Below the pieces are notes generated by a model that did no database searches, was not told the origin of the DNA, and worked only from the letters and a program-made list of their open reading frames with translations. Shown here one piece after another: positions 25,271-34,795 of a DNA stretch of 53,599 nucleotides. Made by a program: the position numbers and the translations under genes. Within the stretch, counting starts at the first letter, position 1. Each line of letters begins with the position of its first letter. The DNA lies in the NCBI GenBank assembly GCA_943787265.1, contig CALSLT010000044.1, positions 64,001 to 117,599 on the forward strand, in the 5' to 3' direction. Source of the stretch: an uncultured Planctomycetaceae bacterium. Lineage in GTDB: Bacteria > Planctomycetota > Planctomycetia > Planctomycetales > Planctomycetaceae.

Positions 25271-28106
25271 ATGAGCGACGGATCGAAATCAGAGAATCAC
25301 GACGGGCCACAATACGTCGTCGGGATTGACCTGGGAACAACCAACAGCGCCGTCTGCTATGTTGAAACTGGCAGCGACGACTGGGACGATCGACGTTTTC
25401 TCGATTGCTCAAACTGTCGCTGCTGGACAGGTCGAACGACGCGAAACTCTGCCGTCGTTTCACTACGAACCTGCTACGGGCGAGCTTCCCGAAGATGCCC
25501 TGCGACTGCCGTGGAACGATGAAGAAGAACCGGCGTTTGGAGTCGGGATTTTCGCCAGGGATCATGGACGTGCAGTGCCGGGGCGGTTGGTCTCTTCGGC
25601 AAAGTCATGGTTGTGCCATCCGGGAGTCGGTCGTCGAGCGGCGTTGCTTCCCTGGCACGGGGCGGCGGATGTGCAGTCGCTTTCGCCGGTTGAAGTCAGT
25701 TCGCGATACATCCGCCATATTCGCGAAGCATGGAACGCCGAACATCCCGACGCGACGCTCGAACAGCAGGACGTCGTGCTGACGATTCCCGCTTCGTTCG
25801 ACGAGGTCGCTCGCGAACTGACTGTCACGGCGGCCAAGGCGGCTGGTCTGCCTCGAGTCGTGCTGATTGAAGAACCGCAGGCGGCGTTTTACTCGTGGGT
25901 GAATTCGCACCGCGACGACTGGGAAGAACACGTCGCGCCCGGGCAAAAGATTCTGGTGTGCGATGTCGGTGGCGGGACTTCCGACTTCACGCTGATTCAC
26001 GTGCGGCGCGATGAGAATGACAAAGTGCGATTTCATCGAGTGGCCGTCGGCGATCATTTGATCCTGGGCGGCGACAATCTTGACCTCGCTCTCGCTCATC
26101 ACATCGAAAAGAAGCTGGTCGGTGACGAGGGAAAACTCGAACCTCGGCAGTGGAGCGTGCTGGTTCCCACGTGCCGACATGCTAAAGAAACGCTGCTGGG
26201 CGAATCGTCTCCAGAAACCGTTACGGTCACGCTGCCGGGTTCTGGTTCCAAGCTGATCGGCGGCAGCCTGCAGGTTGAGGTGTCGCGCGACGAAGTGCTG
26301 CAGTTGCTGGTCGACGGTTTTCTGCCGACAGTCAACCTGGACGAGAAGCCTCAACGTCGACAATCGGGGTTTCAGGAATTCGGACTTCCGTACGCAACCG
26401 ATCCAGCGATCACAAAGTATCTGGCGACCTTTCTGACCGCGCACGAATCGGAGTCCGCCGAATCAGAATCACCAACCGCAAGTTCTGCACGGCCCGACAT
26501 CATTCTGTTTAACGGTGGCTTCTTTGCCTCGGAAACGTTGCGGCAGCGTTGGCTCGATGTTCTTGAGTCGTGGTTCCGGACGGACGACGCAGACTGGTCG
26601 CCGAGTATTCTGGAAAACGATCGCCTGGATCTGGCAGTCGCCCGCGGAGCCGCTTACTTCGGGATGGTGCGACGCGGAGCCGGAGTCCGTATTGCTGCCG
26701 GTCTGGCTCGAACTTACTACGTCGGTGTCGAGAACGAATCAGGCGAGCAAGTGGCACTATGTCTGATCGCCACTGGAACCGAACCGAGCGCCGAGCCGCA
26801 CTCGATCGATCGCGAGTTCGACGTGCGGACTTCCGAGCCGGTGCAGTTTCCGATCTTCGTATCAAGCACTCGGCTGACGGACAAACCGGGCAGTCTGGTG
26901 CCGATCGATGAAGAGCAAATGACCGCTCTGCCTCCGATTCGAACGCTGCTTAAGACAAAAAAGAAGGACAGCGGCGAGTCAGTCCAGTCTCGACTATCCG
27001 CACGGCTGACGGAAATTGGCACGATGGAACTCTGGTGCCAGCAGGTCGATTCACCTCGGCGCTGGCAGTTGCAATTTGATGTTCGATCCGCTGTGGAAAC
27101 CGAACGGGAAGCTCACGTCGGTGCGGCCGAGCAGTCAGGCATCGTCGACACAGAGCTTTCGGAAACGGCGGCAAATACTGTCCGCGAAGTGTTTGGTCCG
27201 GACGCCACCGGATCACCCGACGGGCTCCCGAAGCGACTGGCGAAAGCGTTGGAGATCAATCGAAACGACTGGCCGCCGTCGCTGCTGCGAGAAATCTGGT
27301 CGAGCCTGATGGAGCACGAAGCCGGTCGGAAACTTTCTGAGAACCACGAAGCCCGCTGGCTGAACATGCTCGGCTTTGCATTGCGCCCCGGTTTCGGAAT
27401 GGCCGCAGACGATTGGCGAGTAGAAGAAACGTGGAAGCTTCTTCAAGGCAGGCCGATCCATTCCGGCACGACCTGCGAAGCCGAATGGTGGATTCTGTGG
27501 CGGCGAATCGGCGGCGGATTGAGTTCCGGCCGGCAGACTGAACTAACATCGTCGATTCTGCCAGCGATTCGGAAAGAACATAAGCAGACCGTCACCGGGC
27601 GAGGCAAAGGCGGCAAGTACGCATCGGGGAACCACGCCGCGTCCGAAGTCTGGCGAATGCTCGGCTCGATGGAATTGCTGCCTCAAGCAACGCGAATCGA
27701 ACTGGCAGAAATGATTCTCGACTTCATCCCTCGCCGAAAGTTCGAAGCCATCCGCCCAGCACTGTTGTGGGCTCTCGGCCGCATCGGCGCACGAGTGCCA
27801 GTGTACGGGCCGTTGAACATCGTCATCTCCCCCGAGTTAATCGAACGCTGGATCACAAACCTTGGCGAGTCGTCAAACCTCGGCGACCCGATCGTTCAAC
27901 TGGCGCTGATGCAGATGGCTCGCCGAACCGACGATCGATACCGCGATGTCGCAGCCGCACTCAGATCTCAAGTGATCTCATGGCTGGAGATGGGCGACGC
28001 GAGAACACATTTCGTCGATCTGGTCCGAGACGGCGGCACACTCGACGGCGCCGAGTCCCGCCTCGTGTTCGGCGAGTCGTTGCCGACGGGCCTGCGGCTT
28101 GTGTGA
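25271..28106 (+). CDS. Hsp70 family protein with DUF3731-type C-terminus, apparent frameshift
   Basis: About 945 residues if repaired. The start MSDGSKSENHDGPQYVVGID carries the phosphate loop DLGTTNSAVCYVETGSDDW in one frame. The rest, IDVFSIAQTVAAGQVERRET onward with VCDVGGGTSDFTLIHV, LIEEPQAAFYSW and LFNGGFFASETL, is one frame away. Dropping one G from the GGG at 25383-25385 fuses them perfectly (DDWTIDVFSIAQ). After the ATPase domain comes a long helical C-terminal region (about 590-945; RLAKALEINRNDWPPSLLRE, RPALLWALGRIGARVPVYGP) typical of DUF3731. A TTG or ATG start inside the second frame would lack the DLGTTNS loop and so be unable to bind ATP normally. The indel could be a sequencing error or a real inactivation. 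Confidence 0.85.
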
Positions 28107-28260
28107 AGCGAGCACTGATCAGAAACAACCATCGTCCACGGAGATTCCTGATTCGAAGTTCCCACAGGGCGGCAGTTGCTTGGGACTTCGAGCGTCCAGA
28201 CGTTAATCTTTGCGAATTCTGCAACCTGATCGTTACTGAGACTTATGCTGGAATGGAATC

Positions 28261-28710
28261 ATGGCAAAACTTGTGTTGAAGATCGTCCTCGGGCTGGCTG
28301 TGCTGCTTGTTGGATACAACTACTTCTGGGGCAGCGCTGAAGAGAAGGAGAACTCCAGGCAAATCGTCGGGCAGGTCACCGAACTCGGCAAGAGTGTCGT
28401 GAACCTGCTCAAATCAGAGAAGGAACAGTTTGACAAAGGGAAGTACGACCAGGCCCTCGCCAAGCTGAAGTCTGCACTCAATATCGAGCATGAACGCGCC
28501 GCGGAACTCGGGGCTGACGGTCAGGTGTGTCTCGAAAAATGCAAACATCTGGAAGAGGCTGAGCATGAGCTGGAAGAGAAGCTCAAGCTGGTCGATAGCG
28601 ATGATGACCAGTCAGCAAGCGATCGCGAGGCTGTCATCGCGGCAATCAGAAATCAGATCCTGCAGCTCACGAGCGAAACAGAAGACCTCGCACGCGAAAT
28701 TGACGGATAG
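28261..28710 (+). CDS. Small membrane-anchored coiled-coil protein
   Basis: 149 residues: an N-terminal membrane anchor (LVLKIVLGLAVLLVGYNYFW, residues 4-23), then a highly charged helical region (KSEKEQFDKGKYDQALAKLK, resembling a single TPR hairpin, and KHLEEAEHELEEKLKLVDS) predicted as coiled coil, ending in LTSETEDLAREIDG. No family recognised. It follows the second Hsp70 by 154 bases on the same strand and may belong to the same cluster, though this is only positional. It has two cysteines (CLEKC). Topology is probably cytoplasmic or periplasmic tail; unresolved. Confidence 0.8.
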   Translation: MAKLVLKIVLGLAVLLVGYNYFWGSAEEKENSRQIVGQVTELGKSVVNLLKSEKEQFDKGKYDQALAKLKSALNIEHERAAELGADGQVCLEKCKHLEEAEHELEEKLKLVDSDDDQSASDREAVIAAIRNQILQLTSETEDLAREIDG

Positions 28711-28842
28711 ACTGTCAGTGTGACTCTTTGGGTTAGGCTGTGAGAACGTGATGCACATCGTCCGGCATTCGGGCCTTTGAATCTCACGCAAAGGCGCGGA
28801 GACGCAAAGAACTGAATCGAGAACCTTTGCGTCTTCGGGCAA

Positions 28843-28886
28843 GCCCTCCCCGGGCCTGAGAGCCCGACCCTCCCGCAAGCGAGAGG
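28843..28886. repeat. Intergenic repeat B, copy 2 (inverted)
   Basis: Reverse-complement copy of 25122-25167, lying between the convergent genes ending at 28710 and 28941. It probably forms a stable stem-loop and could stop transcription from both sides. Confidence 0.8.
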
Positions 28887-28940
28887 GCGAATAATCTGGG
28901 CTCAGGCCATGATTTCTCTGGATCGATCGGGGAAAGTTGC

Positions 28941-30323
28941 TCACTCAAAACGCAGCGAGTACACGTCGGCATTCTTTACGTTGAATCGCAACTGAATGTT
29001 ACCGTTGCTCAAGTCAGGTTTCTGATTCCAACTGACCGGAGCATCGACGGCGTCGCCGCTCAATGGTTTTGACTTGCCGATCACTTTGCCGGTTTTGTCG
29101 AGTGCTTCGATCGTCAACGTGCCTCCTGGATTTACGACATAGTTCAACAGGAGCTGTTGCCCTGTAAATTGCAGCGGTTTGGTTGTCATCTGACCGCCGG
29201 CCGCCCCGGCTCGTAAAGCGACGAAACCATCGACGCGGTAAGCAAAGCGCCGAACTCGTCCGGGTGTTCGTTCGTAATAATTCTCTGTGCCGTAGACGGA
29301 GATCTCGTTCGGCTTGCCTGGTAGCTGAAACATTCCCCAGACCATGTAGTTACTGCGATTGTGATTGCGGTCTTTGGGAGCGGTTCTCGGAATGACGGCG
29401 TCGGCGTATCGATGGAAAAGCGTTCCATCGCGACTCGTCATCAAAATCGGTTCGACCTGCTGGCTCTTTGTTTCGTACCGCGTGGGGAATCCGACGAACA
29501 GATGCGGTGCGCGGAAGTATTTCTGAATGGCATTTGTGTAGAGGTGCTCAGTCGGAGTTCCTTCGTGATATGTCAGGTTGGCTTCGTTTTTCCAGTGGAT
29601 AAAGTCTTTGGATGTTGCCGTACGGATCGCGCGAACTCCGTTGCCGAAATATCGCCAGTAAGCTCGGTACTCGTTTCTGTCGGTGTCCCAGAAGGCGAGA
29701 TTCTGCGAATCGAATGCACCGTTCGTAACTACTGGCTTCTTCTGAGTCAGCTTCCAATTCGTGCAATCAGCAGACTCGAACGGCACCAGACCGCCGCCGA
29801 AGCTCCCGACACCACCGAACGCCTTGTAACGCGATTCGGCTGGAGCCTTCGGGTTGTCATCGCGAAACGCCGTGAAGTTATGCGTGCCGGGACTCAGCCA
29901 GACAATGTTGTTTTCCTTTGACCCGTTCCAATCGAACAGACCTAACTTTGGCTTTTTCCAGTGGATGCCGTCCTTGCTCTCGGCATAGCACGTCACTTCT
30001 TTATGAGAAGCCTTCATCTTTTCGTCGTGCTGCCAACCGCGATAAATCATGCGATACAGGTCACCGTCCTGAAAGACTGTGTAATAGCCGCTCGTGTTAC
30101 CTTCCCACGACTCGCCCGTTTCAAAGACGACTTCCTTCGGCTCTGGCTTAATCAACTGTCGCTGAACATCGCCTTTGGTTTCGCCAATCAAATGATCATC
30201 GACAAACAACTCGAGTCGGCTTCCAATGTCGACGGGTTCTGCACTGAACACGGTCGTCGCTGTCAGAAGCAGTAGAAACGAAGTGACGACGAACGACGCG
30301 GTGCAATTGTTGCGTGGGGTCAT
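28941..30323 (-). CDS. Secreted glycosyl-hydrolase-like five-bladed propeller protein
   Basis: 460 residues with a signal peptide (TASFVVTSFLLLLTATTVFSA) and a domain opening RLELFVDDHLIGETKGD, followed by the alternating motifs of GH32/GH43/GH68-type propellers: YRMIYRGWQ, CYAESKDGIHWKKPKLGLFD, ESADCTNWKLTQKKPV, TATSKDFIHWKNEAN and LMTSRDGTLFHRYADAVIPR. The C-terminal ~90 residues form a beta-sandwich-like region (QQLLLNYVVNPGGTLTIEAL). It is probably an exported carbohydrate-active or carbohydrate-binding protein; the acidic catalytic residues cannot be assigned with confidence. It is divergent from the PSD1 gene starting at 30643, across a 319-base spacer with no visible gene. Confidence 0.82.
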   Translation of the reverse strand: MTPRNNCTASFVVTSFLLLLTATTVFSAEPVDIGSRLELFVDDHLIGETKGDVQRQLIKPEPKEVVFETGESWEGNTSGYYTVFQDGDLYRMIYRGWQHDEKMKASHKEVTCYAESKDGIHWKKPKLGLFDWNGSKENNIVWLSPGTHNFTAFRDDNPKAPAESRYKAFGGVGSFGGGLVPFESADCTNWKLTQKKPVVTNGAFDSQNLAFWDTDRNEYRAYWRYFGNGVRAIRTATSKDFIHWKNEANLTYHEGTPTEHLYTNAIQKYFRAPHLFVGFPTRYETKSQQVEPILMTSRDGTLFHRYADAVIPRTAPKDRNHNRSNYMVWGMFQLPGKPNEISVYGTENYYERTPGRVRRFAYRVDGFVALRAGAAGGQMTTKPLQFTGQQLLLNYVVNPGGTLTIEALDKTGKVIGKSKPLSGDAVDAPVSWNQKPDLSNGNIQLRFNVKNADVYSLRFE

Positions 30324-30642
30324 GTGGTGATCCTTTTGACTGTTCGGGCGATTGGCTAGCTCAAAAGTTTAGCGTCGCGTTCCACGGTTCCGCACCTGCA
30401 CGAGCCATAGCGCAAAGTGACGACGTGACGGATCACTGCAAATCGAAAGTCAGTGTCACGTTTGCACGACGATTTCGACGAAGTGGGAAAGCACGCCGTA
30501 GGAGTAACAATCCGTCCAATAACTGCGTTGCCGCTGACGGACTGACGGGCTCCGGGTATGCTCTCATTGTTGAAGTTGACCAGGTGCAGCGACAAACGGA
30601 ATTAATTTTGCGACCCTCAGATGCAGTTGTTGAAACAGTGAA

Positions 30643-33078
30643 ATGAAGAATCGATACCAAAGAACAATCGTCGCTACACTTTTGCTTGTCGGCTTGCTTG
30701 CCTCGAACGACCTGGCAGTCTGCGCGGAGCCCGTCGACTTTCAACGTGACGTTGCTCCGATTCTCCAGGAGCGGTGCTTGAGTTGTCATAACGAACGGGA
30801 TCGCCGAGGTGGACTATCTCTTCAGTCTGCAAAAATGATGAAGACAGGAGGCGAGAGCGGCTCGGTTATCGAGCCTGGAGATGTTGATTCGAGCTATTTG
30901 CTCGACCTGCTGATTCCGACTGATGGCGTCGCCGAAATGCCGAAAGGCGAGCCTGCCCTTTCGACCGAGGAGATCACGACGATTCGGCGGTGGATTGCCG
31001 AAGGTGCGGCATGGCCTGAATCCGTCGTGCTTGAACCACCGGTGTTGTGGTCGTTGAAGCCGCTGACCAGGCCGGACGTCCCGACGGAAATTAGTGCGAC
31101 GAATGGCTTTTCAATTCGCAATCCGATTGACGCCTTCGTTAGTGGCCAGCTTCGAGAAGCAGGACTTGAATCAGCTCCTCAGGCGGATCGTCGCACGTTG
31201 ATCCGGAGGTTGTATCTGGACATCACCGGATTGCCTCCGTCACCTGAGGCCGTAAATGCTTTCGGAAGTGACGATGGTCCAAAAGCGTATGAGAAACTCG
31301 TTGACGAGCTTTTGAAATCTCCACACTACGGTGAACGCTGGGGGCGATACTGGCTGGATCTCGCTCGGTACGCAGACAGCGAAGGTTACCTTGGAGACAG
31401 CCTGCGTCCGCATGCCTGGGTTTTTCGCGAATGGGTGATCGATGCGATCAATCGAGATTTGCCATTCGATCAGTTCACGATCGAACAACTCGCGGGCGAC
31501 CTGCTGGAGAAGCCAACGCTCGACCAGAAAATCGCCACGGGCTTTCATCGGAACACTCTGCGAAATACGGAAGCGGGAGTTGATCTCGAGTTGTACCGCA
31601 CGAAGGAAATCATCGACCGCGTTAATACCACAGGAATGGTGTGGCTGGGCCTGACGTTTGGCTGTGCGGAATGCCACGATCACAAGAACGATCCGATCAC
31701 TCAGACTGAGTTCTACCAGCTCTACGCATTCTTCAATAACGCGGACGAAGTCGGAGTGACGGCGACGAAACCCTGGGAAATTGCCGAGCACGAAACAGCG
31801 ATGCAACAGTGGCAGCCGGCCTGGGCTGACGTCGTCGCGAAACTGAGCCCGTTTGAAAAGCAAGGGTTGAGCGACGAACAAAAAGCGTCGATTGAGAAAT
31901 CGCTTACCGGCATCAGCAAATCGCTCGACTGGAAATCACTGGGTGAGTTCTACGAAACAATGGAGTCTGGCTGGGACGAGTTGAAGTCAAAGCTCGACGC
32001 CCAGTGGGCGAAGAAGCCGGCGGCACCATCCACGAAGGCCCGTGCTTTTTCGAAACGCACGAAGGATCGCCGTGACACTCACGTGCATATTCGAGGTGTC
32101 TACACTCGACACGGTGACAAGGTGCATCCTGGCACGCCGGCGATCCTGCCCATTTTAGATGTACGCGGTGACGCTCCTGATCGGCTTGATCTGGCGCAGT
32201 GGCTGTTTCGTGAAGACAACTCGCTGACGGCTCGCGTCGCCGTTAACCGAATCTGGCAGCACCTGTTTGGCCAGGGACTGGTGTCGACGCCAAACGATTT
32301 CGGAAACCAAGGTGCAAAGCCAACTCATCCGCAACTGCTCGACTGGTTGGCGACCGAGTACCGGCGCCGCGGATGGAGTCGCAAGGAAATGATCCGGCTG
32401 ATTGTCACGTCATCGACGTACCGAATGGCGTCAGCGGCGAACTCCGTGTCTTCTCAACAGGACGTTAGCAACCAAGTCTTGTGGCGGCAGAACAGCTATC
32501 GAGTCAGTGCGGAAATTGTTCGAGATCTCCACCTCACCGCCAGCGGACTTCTGGACCGAACGATTGGCCGTCGCGGAATTCGTCCGCCGCTACCGGCGTT
32601 CGTGACGGAAGTCGGGCGCAGCGTCAAATGGCCAGTCAGCGTTGGCAGCGAGCGTTACCGTCGAGGCATGTACATCTTCTTCAAGCGGACGGTGCCGTAC
32701 CCGATGCTGATGACGTTCGACGCTCCCGACGCCACCGTCTCGTGCAGTCGCCGCGAACGATCCAACACTCCGCTGCAGGCACTGACGCTGCTCAACGATC
32801 CCGTCTTCTATGAATGTACCGAAACACTCGGACGGCAATTGATAGAAGTGCACTCTGGCGATGTTTCCAAATCCGTTGACGATCTTTTCCAGCGGTGCCT
32901 GGGACGCCTTCCTGCGGATCAGGAGCGGAGCTATCTCAGAGCCGCGTTTCAGGATGTGCTCGGACTGAAAGAGAACGAAACTCTAGATGAAGAATCAGCC
33001 GAAGATGCGAAAGTCGCTGCGATGATCGCCGTCGCAAGAATCGTCATGAATCTTGATGAGTTCATTACGCGAGATTGA
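30643..33078 (+). CDS. Planctomycete cytochrome-type PSD1 protein (PSCyt1-DUF1549-DUF1553)
   Basis: 811 residues. Signal peptide (TIVATLLLVGLLASNDLAVC), PSCyt1 with CLSCHNERDRRGGLSLQS, DUF1549 with TLIRRLYLDITGLPPSPEAV, GERWGRYWLDLARYADSEGY and CAECHDHKNDPITQ, then DUF1553 with EDNSLTARVAVNRIWQHLFG, SRKEMIRLIVTSSTYRMAS and RRERSNTPLQALTLLNDPVF. Two CxxCH sites suggest covalently bound haem. Unlike the PSD1 gene at 9745 it has no discoidin insert. Exported; function unknown. It is followed by a DUF1501 gene 113 bases downstream, the usual pairing. Confidence 0.92.
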   Translation: MKNRYQRTIVATLLLVGLLASNDLAVCAEPVDFQRDVAPILQERCLSCHNERDRRGGLSLQSAKMMKTGGESGSVIEPGDVDSSYLLDLLIPTDGVAEMPKGEPALSTEEITTIRRWIAEGAAWPESVVLEPPVLWSLKPLTRPDVPTEISATNGFSIRNPIDAFVSGQLREAGLESAPQADRRTLIRRLYLDITGLPPSPEAVNAFGSDDGPKAYEKLVDELLKSPHYGERWGRYWLDLARYADSEGYLGDSLRPHAWVFREWVIDAINRDLPFDQFTIEQLAGDLLEKPTLDQKIATGFHRNTLRNTEAGVDLELYRTKEIIDRVNTTGMVWLGLTFGCAECHDHKNDPITQTEFYQLYAFFNNADEVGVTATKPWEIAEHETAMQQWQPAWADVVAKLSPFEKQGLSDEQKASIEKSLTGISKSLDWKSLGEFYETMESGWDELKSKLDAQWAKKPAAPSTKARAFSKRTKDRRDTHVHIRGVYTRHGDKVHPGTPAILPILDVRGDAPDRLDLAQWLFREDNSLTARVAVNRIWQHLFGQGLVSTPNDFGNQGAKPTHPQLLDWLATEYRRRGWSRKEMIRLIVTSSTYRMASAANSVSSQQDVSNQVLWRQNSYRVSAEIVRDLHLTASGLLDRTIGRRGIRPPLPAFVTEVGRSVKWPVSVGSERYRRGMYIFFKRTVPYPMLMTFDAPDATVSCSRRERSNTPLQALTLLNDPVFYECTETLGRQLIEVHSGDVSKSVDDLFQRCLGRLPADQERSYLRAAFQDVLGLKENETLDEESAEDAKVAAMIAVARIVMNLDEFITRD

Positions 33079-33124
33079 CTGATTGAATCCAATCGCCAGT
33101 GCTATAGAAAATCGATCTTTACTT

Positions 33125-33157
33125 CCGGCCATTTGCCGGCCATTTGCCGGCCATTTG
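33125..33157. repeat. Three tandem copies of an 11 bp unit
   Basis: CCGGCCATTTG repeated three times without error, 35 bases before the DUF1501 start codon. Each unit contains the palindrome CCGG. It may be slippage or a regulatory tandem site. Confidence 0.9.
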
Positions 33158-33191
33158 ATTTACACAAGCAGCGCCCAGGACGCCCACAACG

Positions 33192-34676
33192 ATGTCTAAC
33201 GAATGTCTCAGCCAGGCTTCACTCAACCTCGCAGAACAGACTCGGCGACAGTTCTTTGCGACAGGGGCTAGCGGTCTTGGCACGCTGGCGCTGGCATCAC
33301 TGTTGAATGAGGAAGGGGCCCTTGCGGGAGGTGTTCCGCCGCAACTCTCCCACTTCGCTCCAAAGGCGAAGCGTTGCATCTACCTCTTCATGGAAGGTGG
33401 TCCAAGTCAAATGGACCTTTTCGATCAAAAACCAAAACTGAACGAACTCGACGGCCAGCCGATGCCCGAGTCGATTCTCAACGAGATCAAATTCGCCTTC
33501 ATTCAGAAGGAGAGCGCGCGGCTGATGGGCAGCCCTCGAACATTCCGTCGCTACGGCGAATGCGGTATGGAACTGTCGGATCTGCTGCCGCACCTGAGCA
33601 CCTGCGTCGACGATATCGCGCTGGTTCGATCCATGCATTGCGAGCAGTTCAACCATCTGCCAGGCCAGTTGATGATGTTGTCCGGTTCGGCTTTGCAGGG
33701 CTGGCCGACGCTGGGATCGTGGCTTAACTACGGCCTTGGCAGCGAATCACAGAATCTTCCCAGCTATGTCGTGCTGGCAACGCTTGGACGCGGACTTCCC
33801 GGTGGTGCGTCGAGTTGGTCCAGCGGATTTCTGCCTTCGCAGTATTCGGGAACTCTGTTTCGCAATCAGGGAAGCCCGGTGCTGAATCTGGAAAACCCGC
33901 CTGGCATGTCGCGAGACGTTCAGGCACGAAGCCTGCAAGCCATCAACGAACTGAACAGTCTGCGTCTGGACAAAGTTGGCAACCCGGAAATCACCAGCCG
34001 AATCAAGGCCTACGAACTTGCATTCCGCATGCAGCAGACGGCTCCCGAGCTACTCGACATTTCAGGAGAATCGAAAGCGACGCTCGAAGAATATGGCGTT
34101 GACCGGAAAGACAAATCAACAGGAGTGACTGCTGGATTCTCTGGCTCGTACGCTCGCAACTGCCTGCTGGCTCGACGCATGATCGAACGCGGCGTTCGAT
34201 TTGTGACGCTCTTCCTTTCGACGTGGGATCATCACAGCAACCTGGACAGCGGCCTGAAGCGTTACACGCAGATCGCCGACCAGCCCGTCACGGCGTTGCT
34301 GAAAGATCTAAAACAACGAGGGTTGCTGGATGACACTCTGGTGGTGTGGGGCGGCGAGTTCGGTCGTACTCCACTGGGCGAAAATCGGGTTAACTTCAAG
34401 ACGGTCACCGGCCGAGACCATCACCCATATTCATTCAGCATGTGGCTGGCAGGCGGCGGTGTGCAGGGCGGACAAGTCATCGGCGAGACGGACGAAATCG
34501 GCTGGGGCGTCGCGAAAGACCCCGTCCACGTCCACGACATGCACGCCACGATTCTGAAATTGTTCGGCCTGAACCACAAAAAACTGACCTACCGCTTCCA
34601 GGGACGCGACTTCCGCATCACCGACGTCGCCGGCAACGTCGTCAATAAATTGCTATCAGCCGGAGCGGCGACCTGA
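33192..34676 (+). CDS. DUF1501 family protein
   Basis: 494 residues. The N-terminal leader contains twin arginines (QTRRQFFATGASGLGTLALA), a Tat export signal. The DUF1501 signatures are IYLFMEGGPSQMDLFDQKP, WPTLGSWLNYGLGSE, VVWGGEFGRTPLGEN, TGRDHHPYSFSMWLAGGGVQ and VHDMHATILKLFGLNHKKLT. It is partner of the PSD1 gene upstream and shares the whole family architecture with the protein at 12906, although the two are diverged and not recent duplicates. Reaction unknown. Confidence 0.93.
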   Translation: MSNECLSQASLNLAEQTRRQFFATGASGLGTLALASLLNEEGALAGGVPPQLSHFAPKAKRCIYLFMEGGPSQMDLFDQKPKLNELDGQPMPESILNEIKFAFIQKESARLMGSPRTFRRYGECGMELSDLLPHLSTCVDDIALVRSMHCEQFNHLPGQLMMLSGSALQGWPTLGSWLNYGLGSESQNLPSYVVLATLGRGLPGGASSWSSGFLPSQYSGTLFRNQGSPVLNLENPPGMSRDVQARSLQAINELNSLRLDKVGNPEITSRIKAYELAFRMQQTAPELLDISGESKATLEEYGVDRKDKSTGVTAGFSGSYARNCLLARRMIERGVRFVTLFLSTWDHHSNLDSGLKRYTQIADQPVTALLKDLKQRGLLDDTLVVWGGEFGRTPLGENRVNFKTVTGRDHHPYSFSMWLAGGGVQGGQVIGETDEIGWGVAKDPVHVHDMHATILKLFGLNHKKLTYRFQGRDFRITDVAGNVVNKLLSAGAAT

Positions 34677-34795
34677 ATTTATGGCATGGGCACACGCTTA
34701 CGCCGATTCAAGATGAGACCTATCAGACAATCGAGCGTCACGTCTAGCATTCAGGTTACATCGGAATCAAGGAATCTCCGCACGGAACCGCGTCA

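Noticed and set aside
25271..25400. Programmed ribosomal frameshift in the long Hsp70
   Set aside because: No slippery heptamer or downstream structure was seen, and the family is not known for recoding; an indel in a G run is simpler.
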